A DNA stretch of 64,000 bases from Deltaproteobacteria bacterium (GTDB lineage: Bacteria > Myxococcota_A > UBA9042 > PHBI01), in contig JACKFA010000002.1 in assembly GCA_020632715.1 (NCBI GenBank), positions 62,001 to 126,000 of the forward strand, given 5' to 3'. Below are positions 1-7,524 of this stretch, piece by piece; within the stretch, counting starts at the first letter, position 1, and each line of letters opens with the position of its first letter. The position numbers were made by a program, and so were the translations under genes. The notes beneath the pieces are model-generated. The model searched no databases. It had not been told where the DNA came from and was given only the letters and a program-made list of their open reading frames with translations.

Positions 1-2
1 CG

Positions 3-203
3 GGGGCGGCGGGGCGCGCGTACGCGACGCCGGCGGCGAAGGCGGCGGCGGTGGCATCGCAGCAGGTCCACGGCGGGTGCTACAGCCTGCCGTGGATCTT
101 CGACGCCACGATCCGGGCGTCGGCGGTGGTGGGGCTCGCGAAGCGGCCGTCGCTGCTCCTGAAGCTCGCGCCGAAGAAGCGGAAGAAGAAGCCAACGCGC
201 TGA
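3..203 (+). CDS. C-terminal end of an unidentified protein (partial)
   Basis: An open frame enters from the left edge and stops at TGA 201-203, giving about 66 residues. The tail reads GGCYSLPWIFDATIRASAVV, then ends in a lysine-rich run (KLAPKKRKKKPTR). Codon positions follow the strong GC3 pattern of the neighbours, which supports real coding. The upstream part is outside the window, so length, start and domain content cannot be judged, and I recognise no family. The basic tail could be a nucleic-acid or membrane-surface contact, but that is a guess. A possible promoter for the next gene lies just downstream (TTGCCC at 211-216). Confidence 0.55.
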   Translation, partial: GAAGRAYATPAAKAAAVASQQVHGGCYSLPWIFDATIRASAVVGLAKRPSLLLKLAPKKRKKKPTR

Positions 204-290
204 GGGGCGGTTGCCCCGGCGGCCCTCGCGCGGGGTGTAGACGGTCGAACGAGCGCGCGCGGCGGGCGGCGCGCCATGGAGGAGGCGACG

Positions 291-659
291 ATGGCGACGA
301 TGATCCCGGCTCAGCTGCGCGTGCCGAAGATGAAGCTCGAGGAAGGCGAGGAGATCGAGGCGACGATGGAGGCCCTGCGGAAGAAGGGGATCTTCGGCAA
401 TCGCTACGGGCACCTCGTGCTGACGAACAAGCGGGTCGCGTTCGTGAAGGCGGTCGCGGGCGGGCTCGTGATGGCGGTCGCGACGAAGGGCGGCGCGAAG
501 CCGATGCTCTCGTTCGAGCGCGACGCGGTGAGCGGCGCCGAGAAGCTCACGAACAAGAAGATGCACCACCTGGTGCTCTCGTCGGGGGCGACCGCCGAGA
601 AGTTCTGGATGGACGAGGCGACGATCGACGCGCTCATCCCGAAGGTCGCCCCGCGCTGA
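291..659 (+). CDS. Small GRAM/PH-like domain protein
   Basis: A 122-residue soluble protein. The centre (FGNRYGHLVLTNKRVAFVKA) has the strand-turn-strand 'GxLxLTNKRVxF' signature of bacterial PH/GRAM-like domains, small beta-barrels that often bind lipids or partner proteins at membranes. There is no signal peptide or membrane helix. ATG 291 is preferred over ATG 276 because GGAGGAGG at 278-285 sits five bases before it. Nearby genes give no pathway context. The fold is inferred from pattern only and the ligand is unknown. Confidence 0.7.
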   Translation: MATMIPAQLRVPKMKLEEGEEIEATMEALRKKGIFGNRYGHLVLTNKRVAFVKAVAGGLVMAVATKGGAKPMLSFERDAVSGAEKLTNKKMHHLVLSSGATAEKFWMDEATIDALIPKVAPR

Positions 660-698
660 TCGCGGCCGCGAGCCGCGCGCGCGGGATCGCGATCCGGC

Positions 699-1118
699 TC
701 AGTAGGTCGCCGGCACGATCGTGACGGCGTCGTCGAGGTCGAGGCTGTCGTACGCCACGAAGTCGACGGAGAAGCCGTTGTAGAAGCAGTCGAGCCCCTG
801 CTGCTGATCGGGCACCTCGGCGTACCAGATCGCGGGATCCTCGGTGGGGTTCAGGCCGAACTGGGTGACGAGCTCGCCGCCGGCGCGCTCGTCGTAGATG
901 TGGACGTCCACCGCGACGACGTCGAGGTAGCCGTTGGGGTCGGTCACGTCGGCCTCGAAGTACCAGTAGTCGAAGCCGGCGTCGGTGAAGCAGCCGGCGT
1001 CGGCGCTGCGGATGCGGGGGTTGCCTTCGCGGCGCGCGCTCGTCGTGCAGGCGCTCGCGGCGAGCGCGGCGCCGAGCGCCAGGGCGGCGAGGATGATGCG
1101 GGTGGTGCGGCTAGCCAT
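699..1118 (-). CDS. Small secreted lipoprotein, unknown function
   Basis: A 139-residue protein starting at ATG 1118, preceded by GGGAGAA with a five-base spacer; a longer frame to 1163 lacks such a site. The N-terminus MASRTTRIILAALALGAAL is a signal peptide followed by AASAC, a lipobox-like site with Cys24 as probable lipidation point, so an outer-membrane or periplasmic lipoprotein is likely. The mature part is acidic and rich in Tyr/Phe and Asp, with two cysteines (GCFTDAG and DCFYNG) that could pair. No family recognised. It is transcribed toward the GRAM-like gene, which it meets tail to tail. Confidence 0.75.
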   Translation of the reverse strand: MASRTTRIILAALALGAALAASACTTSARREGNPRIRSADAGCFTDAGFDYWYFEADVTDPNGYLDVVAVDVHIYDERAGGELVTQFGLNPTEDPAIWYAEVPDQQQGLDCFYNGFSVDFVAYDSLDLDDAVTIVPATY

Positions 1119-1264
1119 GGTCGTTCTCCCAGGATCCTTCAGGGCCAGGTGCGGTTGCAGCATGACGCGTGCCAGCGCTCGACGCGAGCCCTCCGTGAGA
1201 AACGCGCTCGATGAGCGGGGTGGCGCGCCCCAGGGGCCGGCAGAATGTCCCGGTCGCTCTCACA

Positions 1265-1383
1265 CCCGGTCCCCGGGTCGATCGCCAGGGACGTAAGCCG
1301 GGGCCCCGGGCCTCCGCGTCCCCGAGTCGCGCGCTGCGCGCGCTTGGTCGGGGCCGCTGCGTCCCCGGTCCCCGGCCCGATCG
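1265..1383. repeat. Dispersed hairpin repeat, copy A
   Basis: Directly downstream of the DUF1592 stop. The core hairpin at 1320-1353 has outer arms CCCCGA/TCGGGG and inner arms GCGCGC/GCGCGC around TGC. It is flanked on both sides by a GGTCCCCGG...CGATCG motif, and the phrase GACGTAAGCC is shared with the copies near 58.3 kb. Both stems differ from those copies by compensating changes. Probable role: 3'-end hairpin or bidirectional terminator, or a REP-type repeat. Confidence 0.7.
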
Positions 1384-3732
1384 CTACAAGTTCGCACACC
1401 ACCCGAAGCTCGTGCCGCGCTCGGCCTGCACCTGCGCGTTCCACGCCTCGCCCCGGAAGCGGCGCCGCCCCTCGCTCACGTCGTCGGACACGGCGTTCCA
1501 GACCGTCGTGAGGCTCCCGGGCGCGTCCAGCACGAGCTCCCACGTCACCGTGCCCCCCGTCGGGTTCTGCACCTCGACCTGACGGCAGTACCCCGAGCCC
1601 CAGTTCGTCGTCTCGTGCACCGTCACCGTCAGCGCGTCCGACCCCGCGCCCACGGTCGGGTCCGGCTCCGTCACCACCGGGTCCGGCGGGTCCTCCGGCA
1701 CGCTCCACACCCCGTCCGCCAGCGTGTCCATCTCCCCCACGCCGCCCCGCCGCCGCGTGAAGCCCGGCGCCTCCGCGATCACCCGCGGCGCCGCCGCGAG
1801 CGCCCCGCCCGCCGCCTCGAACCCAGCCCACAGCGCGTCCACCTGGCAGGCCCCGTCGCGCGCCCCCGTCCCGAAGCGCACCCACTGCCGCAGATAGCAG
1901 CGCGCCGCCACGTCCGACCCCGCGAGCAGCTCCGAGAGCCCCTCGACCCCGGTGAACGGCACGTCCCCCGCGTCCGGCATCTCGCGCACCACCCCCGCGT
2001 CGTCGATCGCGTGCCCGCCGTCGTCCGCCCGCCACCGGCCGATGCCGTCGAAGCGCTCGAACCCGAACCCGATCGGGTCCATCAGGTGGTGGCACGTCGC
2101 GCACCGCTCGTCCGTCGCGTGCGCCTCGTACCGCTCCCGCGTCGACTTCGTCGGGTCCGCCGACGGCGGGTCCGCCACGAGCCCGGGCGGCGGCGGCTGC
2201 AGATCCACGCACAAGAGCCGCTCCCGCACGAACTTCCCGCGGTGGATCGGCGACGAGCTCGCCGGCAGCGCGTGCACCGTCAGCACGCTCCCGAGCCTGA
2301 GGAGCCCGCCGTACGCGCTCTCCGAGAGATCCACCGGCACGAACCCCGCGGCGTCGCCCCCACCCTCGGGCAGCGTCACCCCGTAGAGCGCGGCGAGCTC
2401 GGGGTCGAGGAAGCTCCGCCGCGACAGGAGCAGGTCCGCGAGCGTCTCCCCGTCCGCGTACGCCGCCTCCATCACCCGCGCCATCTGCCCCGCCATCGCC
2501 TCCCGCACCGCCGGCGTCAGCGCCTCGTACGCCACCGGATCGCGCGCCACGAACGCGAGCCGCCCCGTCCCGAGCCACTGCTCCGCGAAGCGCGCCATCG
2601 TCGCCTCCGCCCGCGGATCCGCCGCGAGCCGCGCGAGCTCCCGCGAAAACCCCGCCTCCGTCGCGAGCTCGCCGCGCCCCGCCGCCTCGAGCAGCGCCTC
2701 GTCCGGCGTCGTGCCCCAGAAGAGGTAGGAGAGCGCCGTCGCGATCTCCCAGTCCGTCAGCGCGAAGACCCCGTCCCCCGCGGCTTCGTCGCGCTTGCCG
2801 AGCTCCGACCGGTAGAGGAAGCCGGGCGACTGCAGCATGGCCGTGATCACCCACGCGATCCCGCTCCCGAAGCCGTCCTCCGCCGCGAGGTCGTAGATCG
2901 CGAGGTAGCGGCCGATGTCCTCGTCCGTCAGCGGGCGCCGGAACGCGCGCAGCCCGAAGTCCGCGATGAACCCGACCGCGCACGTCCGGTCCCGCGCCGC
3001 CGGCCCGCACGGCACCAGCGCGTCGAGCCGCTCCGCCACCGCCGCCGCCCCGAGCGCCTCCGCCGCCTCCCGGTACTGGTCCGCGAGGAGCCCCTTCACC
3101 GTCAGCGCCGCCGCGTTGTTCGTGTAGCCGTCCTCGACCTCGTCCGGCGCGAGCCCGTCGAGCACCGCCACGTCCACCCCGAGCAGGTCCCGCACCGTGT
3201 TCCGGAGCTCCGTGTGGTCGAGCCGCCGGAGGAGCCGCGCCCCGAGCACCGGCCCCGCCTCGCACACCGCCGGCGCGCCCCCGCAGTCGCCCGCGACCTT
3301 CTGCGCGAACGCGGCGAAGTCGGCGTAGAGCGCCGTCCCCGCCTGTACGAGCGCGCCCCCCGTGTGCCCGCGCGGATCGAGCCCCGACGGCTTCAGGAGC
3401 AGGAGCGGCGTCCCGTCCACGTCCTCCGTCGCGAGCCGCGCCACCGCCGCGAAGTCGTGCTCGAGCCAGCCCTCCCGCGTCTCGTCCCAGAGCACGAGGC
3501 GCGTGTGCCCGGCGAGCCCGTCCTCGTGGTGGCAGGCGACGCACTTCGTCGAGAGGATCGGCCTCCAGAGCCGCTCCTCGAAGAACGCCGCCGCGTCCGG
3601 GCAGGCCCCGACGATCCCCTCGAGCAGCGCGCCGTCTCCGCTCCCCGCGTCATCGGCGCCCGCGCAGGCACCGCCGCCGAGCGCCACGGCGGCCACGAGC
3701 AGCGCGAGCGCGCTCCGGCGGCGCCGCGTCAC
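1384..3732 (-). CDS. DUF1587/1595/1592/1588/1585 cytochrome-type lipoprotein with C-terminal CBM2-like module
   Basis: 782 residues. Start GTG 3732 overlaps the DUF1552 stop by four bases (GTGA), implying translational coupling. A signal peptide ends near Cys23. A c-type haem motif CVACHH lies at about 64-69 and a second, CATCHH, near 543. The order matches the planctomycete/myxobacterial family: DUF1587 (about 159-225, LLRRLDHTELRNTVRDLLG), DUF1595 (about 244-282, LRAFRRPLTDEDI), DUF1592 (about 287-417, AMLQSPGFLYRSE), DUF1588 (about 487-582, PIHRGKFVRE, LMDPIGFGFERFD) and DUF1585 (about 594-644). The last 85 residues (NWGSGYCRQVEVQNPTGG to SFGWCANL) closely resemble a CBM2 cellulose-binding module, with the paired terminal cysteines. 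Function of the core is not established; redox chemistry on an insoluble polysaccharide is inferred. Confidence 0.9.
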   Translation of the reverse strand: MTRRRRSALALLVAAVALGGGACAGADDAGSGDGALLEGIVGACPDAAAFFEERLWRPILSTKCVACHHEDGLAGHTRLVLWDETREGWLEHDFAAVARLATEDVDGTPLLLLKPSGLDPRGHTGGALVQAGTALYADFAAFAQKVAGDCGGAPAVCEAGPVLGARLLRRLDHTELRNTVRDLLGVDVAVLDGLAPDEVEDGYTNNAAALTVKGLLADQYREAAEALGAAAVAERLDALVPCGPAARDRTCAVGFIADFGLRAFRRPLTDEDIGRYLAIYDLAAEDGFGSGIAWVITAMLQSPGFLYRSELGKRDEAAGDGVFALTDWEIATALSYLFWGTTPDEALLEAAGRGELATEAGFSRELARLAADPRAEATMARFAEQWLGTGRLAFVARDPVAYEALTPAVREAMAGQMARVMEAAYADGETLADLLLSRRSFLDPELAALYGVTLPEGGGDAAGFVPVDLSESAYGGLLRLGSVLTVHALPASSSPIHRGKFVRERLLCVDLQPPPPGLVADPPSADPTKSTRERYEAHATDERCATCHHLMDPIGFGFERFDGIGRWRADDGGHAIDDAGVVREMPDAGDVPFTGVEGLSELLAGSDVAARCYLRQWVRFGTGARDGACQVDALWAGFEAAGGALAAAPRVIAEAPGFTRRRGGVGEMDTLADGVWSVPEDPPDPVVTEPDPTVGAGSDALTVTVHETTNWGSGYCRQVEVQNPTGGTVTWELVLDAPGSLTTVWNAVSDDVSEGRRRFRGEAWNAQVQAERGTSFGWCANL

Positions 3733-5042
3733 GCGAGCTCCGAGAGCGGCCCGGAGCCGTTCTCCGGGTCGCCGAAGGTCTGCATCGGGATCCCGAACGC
3801 CTGGCACACGCTGACCAGCAGGTGGCTGTGCGACCGCCCGCCGAGATCGAGGTAGCGCCCCGGGCGGAGCGCGCCGCCCGCGGGCCCGATGAGCACCATC
3901 GGCACGGAGGTGCAGACGTGGAGCCTGCTGTCGCCCATCTCCTTCGCCCAGAGCACGAGCGTGCCGTCGAGGAGCGTGCCGTCGCCGTCCGGCGCGTCCG
4001 GGTCGGGATACGAGAGCAAAAGCTCCGTCATGAACGCGACCTGCGCCGCGAACCAGCGCTCCGCGGCGACGAAGCCGGCGACCCCGTGCGCGTCGCCGTC
4101 GCCGCTGTGCGAGAGGCTGTGGTGGCCGTCGCCGAGCCCCTCCCACGTGAACACCGTCGGCGCGATGGTGTGCGCCATCTGGAGCGACACGACCTTCGTG
4201 AGCCCGCAGGAGAGCGCGGTCGCCGCGAGGCGCATCTGCGCGCGCGTGAGGTCCGGGAAGCGGTCGTTGTCGTAGGTGCTCCCCGCGGGGACGTCGGGCG
4301 CGGCCGGCGCGTCGCAGGCGGTGAGCTCCCCGAGGACCCCCTTCTCGACGTCGCGCAGCGCCTCGAGGTGCGCCTCGAGCTTGAGCTGCTCGGCGCGCCC
4401 GAGGCGCCCGTGGAGGTCGACGAGCTCGCCGTTCACGAGGTCGAGCACGCTCTTCCGGCGCGCGCGCAGCTTCGCCGCGTCGCCGCCGACCACGTCGCCG
4501 AAGAGCCGGTCGAAGACGTGGCGCGGGTCGTCGTCGGGCGTCACGAAGGCGCCCGGGCCCGAGTAGCACATGCGGGTCTGCACGCCGCCGCCCCAGGCGC
4601 TCGTCTGCACGCCGAGCTCGAGCGACGGGAAGCGCGAGCTGCCGCCGATCGCGCCCTTCACGACCTGATCGACCGACATCCCGCGGCTCTCGGTCTGGAG
4701 GCCGCCGCCGCCGGTCAGCATGGCGGCCATCCCGCCCTCGTGGTTCGTCGCGTTCCGGAAGTCGAGCCCGTCGAGCACGAGCAGGCGCTCCCGGTGCGCC
4801 GCGAGCGGCTCGAGGATCGAGCCCGCGCCGAGCTCGAAGCCGCCTCCGGCGGTGCGCGTCGGCCGCCAGTGGGCGTGGATCGTGCCGTTCGGCGAGAACA
4901 GGACGAGGAGCCGCTTCGCCCGCGCCGGCGGCGCCGCGGCCCGCGCCGGTGACGCCGCGCCGGCGAGGAGCCGCGCGAACGGCCCCGCCACCGCGGACGC
5001 ACCGAGCCCTGCCAGGAACGTGCGCCGGCTTACCCCCTTCAT
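3729..5042 (-). CDS. DUF1552 family Tat-exported protein
   Basis: 437 residues with the twin-arginine signal SRRTFLAGLGASAVAG directly after MKGV, so export of a folded, possibly cofactor- or metal-containing protein is expected. The rest matches DUF1552: LVLFSPNGTIHAHWRP, LLVLDGLDFRNATNHEGGM, HSLSHSGDGDAHGV and LGGRSHSHLLVSVCQAFG, with conserved His/Asp patches reminiscent of alkaline-phosphatase/sulfatase-like folds. ATG 5042 gives a standard Tat n-region; ATG 5054 (four residues longer) is possible. First gene of the two-gene operon with the DUF1592 protein; these families are known to be paired in Myxococcota and Planctomycetes. Biochemical role unknown. Confidence 0.88.
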   Translation of the reverse strand: MKGVSRRTFLAGLGASAVAGPFARLLAGAASPARAAAPPARAKRLLVLFSPNGTIHAHWRPTRTAGGGFELGAGSILEPLAAHRERLLVLDGLDFRNATNHEGGMAAMLTGGGGLQTESRGMSVDQVVKGAIGGSSRFPSLELGVQTSAWGGGVQTRMCYSGPGAFVTPDDDPRHVFDRLFGDVVGGDAAKLRARRKSVLDLVNGELVDLHGRLGRAEQLKLEAHLEALRDVEKGVLGELTACDAPAAPDVPAGSTYDNDRFPDLTRAQMRLAATALSCGLTKVVSLQMAHTIAPTVFTWEGLGDGHHSLSHSGDGDAHGVAGFVAAERWFAAQVAFMTELLLSYPDPDAPDGDGTLLDGTLVLWAKEMGDSRLHVCTSVPMVLIGPAGGALRPGRYLDLGGRSHSHLLVSVCQAFGIPMQTFGDPENGSGPLSELA

Positions 5043-5141
5043 ACGGGAGAGCATGGGAAAAGCCGACGCCGCGCGCAAGCCCGGAGACGAACTCTCCGGC
5101 GCCGCCTTTCGCGACGGCGCCGCCTGCGCCATAGTGCCCGC

Positions 5142-6014
5142 ATGAGCATCACCCAGCCCCGCTCGCGCCGGCTCGCCGTCGCCCTCGCCACCGCTCTCAC
5201 CCTCCCGCTCGCCGCGGCGTGCGCGTCGTCGTCCTCCCAGGAGGTCGCGGTCGTGACCCCCGGCGCCGCCGCGCCCGAGGCGCCGCCGCCGACGGTCACC
5301 CCGGCCGAGGACCCGCTCGCCGCCGCGCGCGCCGCCCAGGCCGCCGTCGCCGCCCCGGATCGCAGCGAGGCCGACCGCGCTCTCGACGCCGGGCGGCACC
5401 CCGCCGAGACGTTCACGTTCTTCGGGATCCGCCCGGGCATGCGCGTCGCCGAGCTCGGCGCGGGCGGCGGCTACACGAGCGAGCTCCTCGCGCGCATCGT
5501 CGGGCCGAAGGGCGTCGTCTACGGGAACAACTCCCCGTTCATCCTCGAGCGCTTCGCCCAGAAGCCGTGGACCGAGCGCCTCGCGAAGCCCGTCAACGCC
5601 CGCGTCGTGCGCCTCGACACGCCGTTCGACGCGCCCTTCCCCGAGGGCTTCCCCGACGCCGGCGAGCTCGACGCCGTCGTGAACATCCTCTTCTACCACG
5701 ACACCGTCTGGCAGGGCGTCGACCGCGCCGCCATGAACGCGGCCATCTTCGCGGCGCTGAAGCCCGGCGGGATCTACGGCATCGTCGACCACGCGGCGCG
5801 CCCCGAGGACGGCGTCGCCGTCACGCAGACCCTGCACCGCATCGCCGAGAAGGCGGTGATCGACGAGATCACCGCCGCCGGCTTCGTCCTCGACGCCGAG
5901 GCGGACTTCCTGAGGAACCCGGACGACCCCCACGACTGGAACGCCGCGCCCGGCGCCTCCGGCGACCGACGCGGCACGAGCGACCGCTTCGTCCTCCGCT
6001 TCCGGAAGCCGTGA
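5142..6014 (+). CDS. SAM-dependent methyltransferase-like lipoprotein
   Basis: 290 residues, divergent from the DUF1552 gene. The N-terminus has a signal peptide and lipobox (PLAAAC, Cys at about 27), then an Ala/Pro-rich linker to residue 70. The rest is a class I methyltransferase-like fold: DRSEADRALDAGRHPAE, motif I VAELGAGGGYTSELLA (about 102-117), VVYGNNSPF, AVVNILFYHD and LKPGGIYGIVDH. This family of predicted exported methyltransferase-like proteins is known from proteobacteria. Since SAM is cytoplasmic, either the enzyme is not in fact exported or it has another role outside. CATAGT at 5130-5135 ends six bases before the ATG, suggesting a leaderless mRNA. The TGA stop lies inside a GTGAAC-N3-GTTCAC palindrome. 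Confidence 0.85.
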   Translation: MSITQPRSRRLAVALATALTLPLAAACASSSSQEVAVVTPGAAAPEAPPPTVTPAEDPLAAARAAQAAVAAPDRSEADRALDAGRHPAETFTFFGIRPGMRVAELGAGGGYTSELLARIVGPKGVVYGNNSPFILERFAQKPWTERLAKPVNARVVRLDTPFDAPFPEGFPDAGELDAVVNILFYHDTVWQGVDRAAMNAAIFAALKPGGIYGIVDHAARPEDGVAVTQTLHRIAEKAVIDEITAAGFVLDAEADFLRNPDDPHDWNAAPGASGDRRGTSDRFVLRFRKP

Positions 6015-6025
6015 ACGCCGTTCAC
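6011..6025. promoter_or_regulatory. Palindrome GTGAACGCCGTTCAC (candidate operator)
   Basis: Perfect 6-3-6 inverted repeat covering the methyltransferase stop codon, between that gene and the convergent glycosyltransferase stop. The same palindrome recurs at 12127-12141 and, with one change, at 28154-28168. The size fits a dimeric repressor such as a TetR-family protein, but the binding protein is unknown. Confidence 0.45.
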
Positions 6026-7524
6026 TCTCGCGGCGAGGCGCGCGGCGCCCACCGCGTGAGGCGGAACGCGCGCACCGTCGTCACGGGGCCCGGGACGCGC
6101 TCCCCGTCGAGGTGGGCCGCGACGACGTCGGCCCCCGCGGCGCCCGCGCCGGCCAGCGCCACGATCCACACGGCGCCGCCGGCGTCGCTCTTTGCGAGCG
6201 CCGCGTCCAGCGCGTCGAGCTGCGCCTCGGGCGGGTCGGTCGAGGCGACGTGTGGGTCGGCGATGTTCGCCGCCGGCAGGTAGTGACGGAGCGCCGGCGC
6301 CTGCCACGCGGGCAGCACGGCCACGACGTCGCCCGGCGCGAGCTCGGGCCCGACGAGCGCGGCGACGCCTCGCCAGTCGGGGCGCGGGGCGTCGCTCTGC
6401 TGCCGGAGCGCGGTCGGTGCGAGGAGCGCCACGAGGGCGACGGCGGGGATCGCGAACCAGCTCGCGCTGCGCCCCGCCGTGAGCCGGGCGAGCCCGCCCG
6501 CGGCGAGGACCGGGAGCAGCACCGCGGCCGCGATGGTGTAGCGGCGGATGAGCAGCGGCTGCGCGACGAGCGACGCGACGAAGGGGATCGCGACCGAGCA
6601 GCCTACGATGAGCGCGATGAGCAAGGCGGCGGCGCGCTCGTCGGCTCCCCACGGCGCGACCGCGTCGTCGCTCGCGCGCTCGGCGGCGCGGCGCGGGAGG
6701 AGTGCCGCGAGCGCGAGGGCGGCGAGCGCCGGGAAGGCCCACCCGGCCCACCACGCGGCCATGTGGCGCAGGACGTCGAGGTCGGGGCGGCCGATCCAGA
6801 AGCCCGCCTGCACGGCGCTCGCGCGCGTGAGGAACGTCCCGAGCCACGGCGCGAACGCGGCCGCGACGAGCCCCCCGAGGGCCGCCCAGCGCGCGAGCGG
6901 CGGGGCGTCGGGGCGCCCGCGTCGCGCCCAGAGGAGCCCGCCGAGCCAGAGCGCCTGCGCGAACGCCACGAAGAGCGCGTAGTAGTGCGTGTAGAGCATG
7001 AGCGCCGTCCACCCGGCCCACGCGAGCCCGGGGCGCCACGAGCGCCAGGGACGCAGCGCCGCGCGCGTGAGCGCGCCGGTCGAGAGCACCGCGAGCAGCG
7101 CGAAGAGGGCGTAGGGGCGCGCCTCCTGCGCGTAGTAGATCGCGATCGGCGAGAGCGCGACGAGCCCCATCGCGGCGAGCCCCGCGCGCTGGCCGTAGAG
7201 GTCGCGGGCGAGGCGGCCGACCGCGATCACCGTGAGCACCCCGAAGAGCACGGACGGGAGGCGGAGCGCGAGCTCGCCGTCGCCGAAGAGGGCGATCATC
7301 ACGGCGAGGACGATGTTGTGGAGCGGCGGATAGTTGTCGGCCGCGACGGCCGCGAGCATGTCGCCCGGCGGGAGCGAGGACTGCGCGCTCGACACGGCCT
7401 CGTCGATCCACAGCGACTGCATGAGGTGCCCGGAGACGCGCAGCGCGAGCGCGGCCGCGACCACGGCGAGGGCGACGAGGAGCGCGCGTCGGGCGAGCGG
7501 CGTCGCCGCGCGGGGATCACTCAC
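6022..7524 (-). CDS. GT39-like (PMT_2/ArnT-type) integral membrane glycosyltransferase
   Basis: 500 residues, strongly hydrophobic with roughly ten or more predicted membrane helices. Hallmarks of GT-C enzymes using polyprenyl-phosphate sugars: an acidic pair in the first periplasmic loop (WIDEAVSS, about 39-46), NYPPLHN (about 64-70) and EARPYALFALLAV. The C-terminal 150 residues form a soluble periplasmic domain. Likely transfers a sugar to a protein or envelope glycolipid outside the inner membrane; the acceptor cannot be read. Start GTG 7524 overlaps the cydB stop by eight bases, so it is probably co-transcribed with cydAB although functionally unrelated. No good Shine-Dalgarno is seen. 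Confidence 0.82.
   Translation of the reverse strand: MSDPRAATPLARRALLVALAVVAAALALRVSGHLMQSLWIDEAVSSAQSSLPPGDMLAAVAADNYPPLHNIVLAVMIALFGDGELALRLPSVLFGVLTVIAVGRLARDLYGQRAGLAAMGLVALSPIAIYYAQEARPYALFALLAVLSTGALTRAALRPWRSWRPGLAWAGWTALMLYTHYYALFVAFAQALWLGGLLWARRGRPDAPPLARWAALGGLVAAAFAPWLGTFLTRASAVQAGFWIGRPDLDVLRHMAAWWAGWAFPALAALALAALLPRRAAERASDDAVAPWGADERAAALLIALIVGCSVAIPFVASLVAQPLLIRRYTIAAAVLLPVLAAGGLARLTAGRSASWFAIPAVALVALLAPTALRQQSDAPRPDWRGVAALVGPELAPGDVVAVLPAWQAPALRHYLPAANIADPHVASTDPPEAQLDALDAALAKSDAGGAVWIVALAGAGAAGADVVAAHLDGERVPGPVTTVRAFRLTRWAPRASPRE

Noticed and set aside
1139..3855. Long frames on both strands overlapping the DUF1592 gene
   Set aside because: Low-complexity Arg/Ala/Gly composition without motifs, while the chosen frame carries haem motifs, the DUF families and CBM2.
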